This document shows positions 1 through 4,480 of a stretch of DNA of 7,215 nucleotides, one piece after another. A model generated the notes under the pieces. It was not told the origin of the DNA, searched no databases, and saw only the letters and a program-made list of their open reading frames with translations. Numbering within the stretch: position 1 is the first letter of the stretch; every line of letters begins with the position of its first letter. This DNA comes from CAIWXH01 sp964555675 (GTDB lineage Bacteria; Chloroflexota; Chloroflexia; Chloroflexales; Chloroflexaceae): assembly GCA_964555675.1 (NCBI GenBank), contig CAZKTU010000299.1, positions 1 through 7,215 on the forward strand, in the 5' to 3' direction. The translations under genes and the position numbers were made by a program.

Positions 1-411
1 TCAGGACGCTCGGCGCCGCTGCTCCCGCGACCAGAGGTACCACAGGGCCAGCACGAGCGTGGCCGCCACCAGGTCGGTGCCGATATCGGTGATGTCGTTC
101 ACCACCACCGGTCGACGCTTATAGAGCAGCTGGAAGGCCTCCTGGCCGAGGGCGACGGCGAGCACGACCGCGAAGTAGAGGGCCGGGCGGCGGCGCAGCA
201 GCGGGAAGGCGAGCAGCAGGGCCGCGCCGATGGCCGCGAAGATCAGGGCGTGCCCGACGGCATGGGCCGCCTCGTTGGGAAAGAAGACGTCGCCGAGACG
301 GTCCGCGACGGGCGAGAGGTGGGTGAGCCAGCCGAAGGGGAAGAGGGCGATGGCGACCAGGACGATCAGCGGCGCGTAGTGCTTGAGTGTGGCTTTCATG
401 CTGTTCAGCAT
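1..411 (-). CDS. VanZ-like family membrane protein
   Basis: This is a small integral membrane protein of 136 residues if read from the ATG at 411. Four hydrophobic segments lie at about residues 14-30, 50-71, 78-97 and 108-127. The VanZ-like pattern is visible: a His-containing start to the second helix (H50, H54), GQEAFQ at 89-94 ending the third, and a basic plus acidic loop (RRP...ND.TD.G, 99-111) entering the last helix. VanZ is known for low-level teicoplanin resistance, but most relatives in this broad family have no proven role, so I assign none. The gene begins 10 bases after the stop of the epimerase gene and is probably co-transcribed with it. Starts at 456 (inside the upstream gene) and 399 are also possible; CAGG shortly before 411 is the only weak ribosome-binding hint. 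The stop is TGA at bases 1-3, so the gene is complete. Confidence 0.85.
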   Translation of the reverse strand: MLNSMKATLKHYAPLIVLVAIALFPFGWLTHLSPVADRLGDVFFPNEAAHAVGHALIFAAIGAALLLAFPLLRRRPALYFAVVLAVALGQEAFQLLYKRRPVVVNDITDIGTDLVAATLVLALWYLWSREQRRRAS

Positions 412-421
412 AGCCTGAGCG

Positions 422-1426
422 TCAAGCACCTGAGTGCGCACCGCCCAGCCGCGCAAGCAGCTCGCCCTCCTTGGCGGCGTCGAGCCCCGCGCGCCACTGG
501 TGATCGGCGGGCCGCGTGCGGGCCCATGCCAGGGTGGCCGCGCAGGTCTCGCGGGTCGGGCGGAAGCTCAGGCCCTCGGCCACGGCCTTCGCGCTGCTGA
601 TCTGCGAGAAGCCGGCGTGCTCGGGGGTATCGGGCACCCAGAGGGGCAGCTCCATCCAGGGCTGCACCCCGCCCTCCTCGAGAAAGGCCGCGCTGGCCCA
701 GACGGGCGCGGCGGGCACCCCGGCGGCCTCGGCGCAGGCGGCCAGCAGCTCGCCGAGCGGCTGCGGCGCCGCAGGGCCGGTAGCGTTGTAGACCCCGGTG
801 CGGCCGGCCTCGACCATAGTCAGTGTCCAGGCCGCCAGGTCGCGCACGTCGATATACTGGACGAGATAGCCGGGGCCCTCGGGGGCCAGGAAGGGGCCGC
901 CGCGAGCGACGCGCCAGGGCCAGTAGGTGAAGCGGTCGGTCGGGTCGTGGGGGCCGACGATCAGCCCCGGCCGGATCGTCAGCACGCGCCCCGGCATGGC
1001 CGCCTCGGCGGCCTGCTCGCAGAGGGCCTTGAGCGGGCCATAGGTCTCGCCGGTGACCTCCTCGACGCTGGGGTCGGCCAGGACCCCGACCGGCTCGTTC
1101 TCGTCGATGCCCGGCCGCTCGTAGGTCGGGTAGACCGAGACGGTGGAGATGAAGGTGTAGAGCCCGACGTTGGGCGCCAGAAACTCGGCGGAGGCCCGCA
1201 CGTCGCGCGGCACGTAGCCGCAGGTGTCGATCACGGCGTCCCAGCTGCGGCCCGCCAGAGCCGCGAGGTCGCTCTTGCGGTCGCCGCGCAGGCGCTCGGC
1301 CGCGGGGAAGAGCTCGGGGTTGTGCTGGCCGCGGGTGAACAGGGTCAGCTCGTGGCCGCGGGCCAGGGCGAGCTCGGCCAGGTGCCGCCCGAGAAAGACC
1401 GTCCCGCCGATGATGAGCAGTCGCAC
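422..1426 (-). CDS. NAD-dependent epimerase/dehydratase (extended/atypical SDR family)
   Basis: This is a 334-residue Rossmann-fold sugar-nucleotide-epimerase-like enzyme. The N-terminus gives the nucleotide-binding loop GGTVFLGRH (7-15), followed by the family stretch TRGQHNPELF (31-40) and GDR at 48-50. The catalytic region has STVSVY (94-99) and YGPLK (129-133), matching the SDR Ser/Tyr-x3-Lys set. RPGLIVGPHDPTDRF (152-166) and YIDVRDLA (191-198) are typical of the group close to plant CSP41-like and bacterial 'NAD-dependent epimerase' proteins. The substrate is not known. I choose the GTG at 1426: a strong AGGAGGT lies 4 bases upstream and the Rossmann strand begins at residue 2. An in-frame ATG at 1486 would add a proline-rich 20-residue tail and lies inside the likely -10 box. 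The neighbours are a TIM-barrel isomerase and a Gfo/Idh/MocA dehydrogenase upstream, and VanZ-like downstream. Confidence 0.93.
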   Translation of the reverse strand: MRLLIIGGTVFLGRHLAELALARGHELTLFTRGQHNPELFPAAERLRGDRKSDLAALAGRSWDAVIDTCGYVPRDVRASAEFLAPNVGLYTFISTVSVYPTYERPGIDENEPVGVLADPSVEEVTGETYGPLKALCEQAAEAAMPGRVLTIRPGLIVGPHDPTDRFTYWPWRVARGGPFLAPEGPGYLVQYIDVRDLAAWTLTMVEAGRTGVYNATGPAAPQPLGELLAACAEAAGVPAAPVWASAAFLEEGGVQPWMELPLWVPDTPEHAGFSQISSAKAVAEGLSFRPTRETCAATLAWARTRPADHQWRAGLDAAKEGELLARLGGAHSGA

Positions 1427-1430
1427 GCGT

Positions 1431-1437
1431 ACCTCCT
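1431..1437 (-). promoter_or_regulatory. Strong Shine-Dalgarno deciding the GTG start of the epimerase gene
   Basis: On the minus strand the sequence reads AAGGAGGT, then four bases, then GTG at 1426. It is the best ribosome-binding site in the window and supports the GTG start over the in-frame ATG 60 bases upstream. Confidence 0.85.
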
Positions 1438-1484
1438 TGTGCGCGCCTGGAGTGGGCGAAGGGGGTGCAGTGGGGGGTGCGGCC

Positions 1485-1490
1485 ATTATA
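1485..1490 (-). promoter_or_regulatory. Putative -10 box (TATAAT) of the epimerase-VanZ transcript
   Basis: A perfect TATAAT on the minus strand stands in an otherwise GC-only gap between the TIM-barrel stop (1524) and the epimerase start (1426). The 3' edge of the box is 58 bases before the GTG. No good -35 hexamer is seen 16-18 bases upstream. The position suggests an internal promoter for the last two genes. The call rests on the hexamer and its context only. Confidence 0.55.
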
Positions 1491-1523
1491 CACGAGGCGC
1501 GCGGCGAAGAGGCCCGCGCGCGC

Positions 1524-2333
1524 CTACGGCTCGAGGCTGTGGCCGAGGACGAACTGGCGGGCGGCTGGGGCCTGCTCGAGCGAGACGTGCTCGACGATCA
1601 TGGGCACGGCCGTGCCGAGGGCCCGCACGGAGGCCAGGAAGGCGCTGTAGTCGAGCACACCCTGGCCTGGCCCCGGCAGGTCGAGCTTGCCGTCGCGCAG
1701 GCGCATATCCTTGAAGTGGACGAGGCCGACATAGCGCGCGAGGGCGGCCACGGCGGCGGGGATCAGCTCGGACTGTTGGGGCCAGCTGTCGACGGGCAGC
1801 ATGTTGGGCGGGTCGAGCACCACCCCCACGTAGGGCGTATTGAGCTCCTGGCAGAAGCTGGCGACCTCCTCGGGCCGGCCGAGGACGTGGGTGTAGTAGG
1901 GCTCGAAGAGCAAGATGGCCTCGGAGTCTTCCAGCAGCGGGAAGAGCTCGTCGACGCTGCGGGTCAGGGCCTCCCAGCCGGCCGGGGCGTGGTTGTCGGG
2001 GTGATCGTCGAGCAGGCCCTCGCCGAAAGTGCCGCTCCAGCTCACGACGCGCCTGGTGTTGAGCAGCGGCATGAGCTCGACCAGGTCGGCGAGCTGCGCG
2101 AGGGTCGCGCCCATGGGGGCCTCGGCGGGGCGGAGGGGGTTCGCGTAGCCCGAGACGGCGGCAATGGCGAGGCCGCTCTGGGCGCAGGCGCGGGCGAGAC
2201 GGCGAGCCAGGGCCTCGTCACAGCCGGCAGGGAAGTGGGCGTGGAGCGAGCCGAAGCCCATGGCCGCGACCCGGTCGGTGAGCCTGGGCAGGTCGTCGGC
2301 GGGGCGGATCTCGAGCCAGAGTCCGAGCTGCAT
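1524..2333 (-). CDS. Sugar phosphate isomerase/epimerase-like TIM-barrel protein
   Basis: This is a 269-residue protein of the xylose-isomerase-like (AP endonuclease 2) TIM-barrel family, which includes tagatose/psicose epimerases, IolE/IolI and hydroxypyruvate isomerases. The four expected metal ligands are visible at barrel strand ends: E144 (LLFEPY), D174 (VVLDPPN), H206 (VGLVHFKDMR) and E248 (MIVEHVS). The GPGQG loop at 221-225 matches the family's G-x-G loop before the last strands. These features support an active metal-dependent isomerase, epimerase or dehydratase; the substrate cannot be read from the sequence. The ATG at 2333 has CGGAG six bases upstream (2340-2344). The gene lies between a Gfo/Idh/MocA dehydrogenase and an SDR epimerase, a common arrangement in carbohydrate and cyclitol catabolism. 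The gap of 91 bases to the upstream gene contains its own -10-like box. Confidence 0.93.
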   Translation of the reverse strand: MQLGLWLEIRPADDLPRLTDRVAAMGFGSLHAHFPAGCDEALARRLARACAQSGLAIAAVSGYANPLRPAEAPMGATLAQLADLVELMPLLNTRRVVSWSGTFGEGLLDDHPDNHAPAGWEALTRSVDELFPLLEDSEAILLFEPYYTHVLGRPEEVASFCQELNTPYVGVVLDPPNMLPVDSWPQQSELIPAAVAALARYVGLVHFKDMRLRDGKLDLPGPGQGVLDYSAFLASVRALGTAVPMIVEHVSLEQAPAARQFVLGHSLEP

Positions 2334-2383
2334 CTGAATCTCCGCGGGCAGAGGCGATGGGTGGCAAGAGCCGAAGCGCCCCT

Positions 2384-2389
2384 ATTGTA
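2384..2389 (-). promoter_or_regulatory. Putative -10 box (TACAAT) upstream of the TIM-barrel gene
   Basis: TACAAT on the minus strand lies in the 91-base gap between the dehydrogenase stop (2425) and the TIM-barrel ATG (2333), with 50 bases between box and start codon. No convincing -35 is visible. The same hexamer followed by AG occurs before the ferredoxin gene at 4368-4373. It may be an internal promoter or only an AT-rich linker. Confidence 0.45.
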
Positions 2390-2424
2390 CGCGAGTTCGC
2401 GCGGAGGGCATGAGCTCGTATGGC

Positions 2425-3468
2425 TCAGCCCGAGCGGGGGGGATGCCAGCCGGCGGCGCGCAGATGGGCGTCGACGTCGACCGGCTGGCCGCTGCGCGAC
2501 GAGGCCACGGCGGCCGAGGTGAGGGCCAGGCTGTGGATGTTGTCCTCGCCGTCGGGCTGCGGGGGGGCCTCGCCGCGCAGGGCGGCGGTGAACAGGTCGA
2601 GGCCGCGGGCCAGGCCACCTGGCTCGAAATGGGGCAGGGCGAGAGGCTGCGGGGTCTCCTCCTCGCCGGCGTAGTGCCAGAGCGTCTCGTCCTCGCGCAG
2701 CAGCAGAGCGCCCTCGCTGCCGACGACGATCAGCTCGCCGTCCCACGAGCTGCGCGGGCCGCGGGCCACCCAACTGCCGAAGTACTGGACGGGAATACCG
2801 CCCGCGAGAGTTATGTCGACTGAGGCGCAGGCGTTGCCGCTATACCAGCTCCAGGCCGGGCGAAAGCTGTGGGCGAAGACCCGCACCCCATTGCGCCCGG
2901 TGATGAAGCGGATCGAGTCGAAGTGGTGGATGGCCAGGTCCTCGATCAGGACCTCGGGCATTGTCTCGCGCCAGCCGCCGAAGCGGAAGGGGATGCGGAA
3001 CTGGCAGGTGACGTAGCCCAGCTCGCCGATCAGGCCCCCGGCGACGGCGTCGCGCATGGCGGTGATGTGGGGCAGCCAGCGCCGGCCCTGGCCGACCATC
3101 AGAGTCGCGCCACTGGCCCGCGCGGCGGCCAGCACGGCCACGCCGTCGCTCAGGCTGGCGGCGAGGGGCTTCTCGCTGAAGAGGGGCAGACCGCGCCGCA
3201 GGGCGGCCACACTGACCGCCCTGTGGGTCTCGGGCGGGGTGACCACCAGGGCTGCGTCGGCAGGGGTCTGCTCGAAGGCGGCCTCGGCGCTGGCGAAGCG
3301 GGCCGCCACGGGCACGCCGAAGGCCTCGCCGGCCGCGTGCAGGGCCTCGGGCGAGACGTCGGCCAGGGCGACCACCGTCCAGCGCGGGTCGGCGGCCAGG
3401 GTCTGCAACCAGGCCCGGCCCATGGCCCCGGCCCCGGCGACGATCATTCGAAGCGGTGCGGTCATCAT
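2425..3468 (-). CDS. Gfo/Idh/MocA family NAD(P)-dependent oxidoreductase
   Basis: This 347-residue protein has the usual length and two-domain layout of glucose-fructose oxidoreductase / inositol dehydrogenase / MocA relatives. The N-terminal Rossmann domain has VAGAGAMGRAW (10-20) and an acidic residue ending strand two (ALADVS, D37), which suggests NAD preference. Further on are VTPPETH (76-82) and the signature SEKPLA (98-103), in which K100 is the family's catalytic lysine. The C-terminal domain includes IEDLAIHHFDSIRFITG (175-191), where H181, H182 and D184 fit the substrate-site D/H positions. It probably oxidises a hydroxyl of a sugar, sugar acid or cyclitol in the cytoplasm. It precedes the TIM-barrel and SDR genes on the same strand. 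Two ATGs are adjacent (3468 and 3465); neither has a clear Shine-Dalgarno, and TGATCTAAT just overlaps the start. Residue numbers use the first ATG. Confidence 0.94.
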   Translation of the reverse strand: MMTAPLRMIVAGAGAMGRAWLQTLAADPRWTVVALADVSPEALHAAGEAFGVPVAARFASAEAAFEQTPADAALVVTPPETHRAVSVAALRRGLPLFSEKPLAASLSDGVAVLAAARASGATLMVGQGRRWLPHITAMRDAVAGGLIGELGYVTCQFRIPFRFGGWRETMPEVLIEDLAIHHFDSIRFITGRNGVRVFAHSFRPAWSWYSGNACASVDITLAGGIPVQYFGSWVARGPRSSWDGELIVVGSEGALLLREDETLWHYAGEEETPQPLALPHFEPGGLARGLDLFTAALRGEAPPQPDGEDNIHSLALTSAAVASSRSGQPVDVDAHLRAAGWHPPRSG

Positions 3469-3501
3469 TAGATCACTGCTAGAGAGACTTGCTTACGCGT
3501 C

Positions 3502-3529
3502 GGCGAAACGCAGCGACCGTTTCCACGCC
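3502..3529. repeat. Hairpin adjoining the REP-like element
   Basis: GAAACG (3505-3510) and CGTTTC (3518-3523) are perfect complements around a 7-base loop. The stem can be lengthened by GGC (3502-3504) with GCC (3527-3529) across a 3-base bulge. It directly abuts the next hairpin, sharing base 3529, so that three stem-loops stand in a row. Confidence 0.55.
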
Positions 3530-3582
3530 GCTGGCTTCGACAGGCTCAGCCAGCGTGGTTGCCTGAGCTTGTCGAAGGCAAC
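3529..3582. repeat. REP-like element: two hairpins with mutually complementary loops
   Basis: Hairpin A has CGCTGGCT (3529-3536) paired with AGCCAGCG (3548-3555) around the 11-base loop TCGACAGGCTC. Hairpin B has GTTGCCT (3558-3564) paired with AGGCAAC (3576-3582) around the 11-base loop GAGCTTGTCGA. Loop B is the reverse complement of loop A at 10 of 11 positions, so the element is also one large imperfect inverted repeat (3535-3551 against 3561-3577, 15 of 17 matches). The stems differ between A and B while the loops are conserved. From memory, TTCGACAGGCTCAG-type sequences are abundant dispersed intergenic repeats in Chloroflexota and several other phyla; I cannot count copies here. The element begins 42 bases beyond the ferredoxin stop. 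Confidence 0.8.
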
Positions 3583-3624
3583 ACGATGCGCGCGCCAGGC
3601 GCGAAGATGCAGGCCCGCGAGAGC

Positions 3625-4314
3625 CTACGAGTAGCGGCGCACATCCTCGCGGGCGCGGCGCAGAGCCCGGGCGGCGGAGAGGATCTGCTGTTCGCGGGTG
3701 GCGGCGATGCGCGTCAGGGGGGGCACGGTGACGTCGGCGGCGAGGGGGGCGGGCTCGCCGGCGGCGCGGGTGCGCTCGATGCGCTCGGCGCCCGAGAGCA
3801 TCTTGCGGGCGACGCGGGCGCCGTCGTCGGCCCAGCGCTCGAAGTCGCGCACGGGCGAGATGAGCGCCTCGGGCCTGAGCCGCAAGAGGGCGGCGATGAT
3901 ATTGAAGGGGTAGCGCACCACCTGGTCGACGTTCATGCGCACCAGGTTGTCGAGCAGGGGCTCGAGGTTGTCGAGACCGTCCTCGCCCCTGGGCGGGCTG
4001 AGCACATCCAGGGTCTGGCGGCGTAGCTCTTCGGCCTTGGTGAGGATGGCCACGGGGCCCGTGCCGCGGATGGTCGTCTGGCAGGCCAGGCGGTGGCCAT
4101 CGGCCAGGCGACGGTCGGGCATCCAGGCCCGCTCGGCCTCGTTGGGCGGGCTGAGCTGCTCGGCGCCGGCGAGGACGCGGCACTGGCAGGTCTGACAGAT
4201 GCCGTTGCCGTCGCAGACGAAGCCAATATGGGCGGCGTTGCGCCGGGCCACGTTGAGCAGCTTCTCGCCGACTTTGGCCTCGAGGGCGACATCGTTGATG
4301 ATGACGGTGGGCAC
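3625..4314 (-). CDS. [2Fe-2S] ferredoxin-domain protein, chlorosome-envelope (CsmI/J/X/Y) type suspected
   Basis: This 229-residue protein starts with a [2Fe-2S] ferredoxin domain (about 1-95). The cluster ligands are C34, C40, C43 and C78 (C-x5-C-x2-C-x34-C), the adrenodoxin-like spacing; C45 is an additional cysteine. From memory, the stretch AHIGFVCDGNGICQTC (28-43), LSP at 54-56 and the LACQT end (77-81) resemble the ferredoxin domain of the chlorosome envelope proteins CsmI, CsmJ, CsmX and CsmY, but I could not align them. The remaining 130 or so residues are mostly helical and charged, with a short hydrophobic patch (PFNIIAALLRL, 136-146); I recognise no domain there. If the resemblance is real, the protein would handle electrons at the chlorosome surface; otherwise it is a ferredoxin-like electron carrier of unknown partner. 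The start is GTG at 4314, supported by AAGGAG six bases upstream. It is divergent from the acyltransferase operon. Confidence 0.88.
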   Translation of the reverse strand: MPTVIINDVALEAKVGEKLLNVARRNAAHIGFVCDGNGICQTCQCRVLAGAEQLSPPNEAERAWMPDRRLADGHRLACQTTIRGTGPVAILTKAEELRRQTLDVLSPPRGEDGLDNLEPLLDNLVRMNVDQVVRYPFNIIAALLRLRPEALISPVRDFERWADDGARVARKMLSGAERIERTRAAGEPAPLAADVTVPPLTRIAATREQQILSAARALRRAREDVRRYS

Positions 4315-4320
4315 ACCTGG

Positions 4321-4326
4321 CTCCTT
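4321..4326 (-). promoter_or_regulatory. Shine-Dalgarno deciding the GTG start of the ferredoxin gene
   Basis: AAGGAG on the minus strand stands six bases before the GTG at 4314. The ferredoxin fold begins at residue 3, so no longer N-terminus is needed. Confidence 0.8.
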
Positions 4327-4367
4327 CGCAGCTCTGCGGAGAACAGTCGTGAGGGGCGGTGCAAGCT

Positions 4368-4376
4368 ATTGTAGCA
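4368..4376 (-). promoter_or_regulatory. Putative extended -10 (TGC-TACAAT) of the ferredoxin gene
   Basis: The minus strand reads TGCTACAAT, an extended -10 (TG-N-TACAAT) in the divergent intergenic region. The box ends 53 bases before the GTG at 4314. A weak -35 (CGCACA, 4391-4396) lies 17 bases upstream and overlaps one copy of the GCCTGTGC direct repeat. Confidence 0.6.
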
Positions 4377-4387
4377 TATAGGGCAAG

Positions 4388-4416
4388 GCCTGTGCGCCGG
4401 CTGGGCGCGCCTGTGC
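4388..4416. repeat. Direct repeat GCCTGTGC x2, 21 bp apart, in the divergent promoter region
   Basis: Perfect 8-base copies at 4388-4395 and 4409-4416 are spaced 21 bp start to start, two turns of B-DNA. The second copy abuts the plus-strand -10 and contains its TG extension; the first overlaps the -35 zones of both divergent promoters. This placement fits a regulator site, but the repeat is short and could be chance in GC-rich DNA. Confidence 0.4.
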
Positions 4417-4422
4417 TATCAT
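4414..4422 (+). promoter_or_regulatory. Putative extended -10 (TGC-TATCAT) of the acyltransferase-MFS-ribA operon
   Basis: TGCTATCAT matches the extended -10 form TG-N-TATAAT with one mismatch. No good -35 is visible at 4394-4399 (GCGCCG). The box overlaps the most upstream in-frame ATG (4421), which argues that this ATG is not the translation start; the next in-frame ATG (4481) is 58 bases past the box. Confidence 0.55.
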
Positions 4423-4440
4423 GAGCAGGCTACCATTTAA

Positions 4441-4460
4441 TTGCGCCCGCGCAACGCGGG
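4441..4460. promoter_or_regulatory. Operator-like palindrome and overlapping hairpin in the acyltransferase leader
   Basis: TTGCGC-CC-GCGCAA (4441-4454) is a perfect palindrome about 18 bases past the -10 box. It overlaps a second perfect inverted repeat, CCCGCG-CAA-CGCGGG (4446-4460). The first suits a dimeric DNA-binding protein; the second could form a tight hairpin in RNA. They cannot both form as hairpins at once. If translation starts at 4481 both lie in the untranslated leader. Confidence 0.45.
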
Positions 4461-4480
4461 GAGCGGGACTGTCAAGCCTT

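Larger units (their letters stand above)
3469..3624. other. Structured intergenic region between ferredoxin and dehydrogenase genes
   Basis: This 156-base gap separates two minus-strand genes. Bases 3502-3582 are almost wholly made of hairpin-forming segments, described separately. A GC palindrome (CGCGCC, A, GGCGCG) sits at 3591-3603. No hairpin is followed by a T-run on either strand, so a standard intrinsic terminator is not evident. The segment nearest the dehydrogenase start (3469-3500) is the least GC-rich part and is where its promoter would be expected; TGATCTAAT (3467-3475, minus strand) resembles an extended -10 but would leave almost no leader before the annotated ATG. Confidence 0.6.

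Noticed and set aside
405..1493. A 362-codon minus-strand frame overlapping the epimerase gene in another phase
   Set aside because: The Arg- and Pro-rich translation has no fold signature, while the other phase gives a complete SDR with catalytic residues and a strong Shine-Dalgarno.
1224..2522. A 432-codon plus-strand open frame across the epimerase and TIM-barrel genes
   Set aside because: It crosses two real genes and both promoter gaps, has no recognisable motif, and is compositionally typical of antisense frames in GC-rich DNA.
3502..3582. Intrinsic (Rho-independent) terminator for the ferredoxin gene
   Set aside because: The hairpins are clear, but none is followed by a T-run on the minus strand.
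3591..3603. Palindrome CGCGCC-A-GGCGCG near the ferredoxin stop
   Set aside because: It is a short GC-only palindrome with a one-base centre, common by chance at this base composition.
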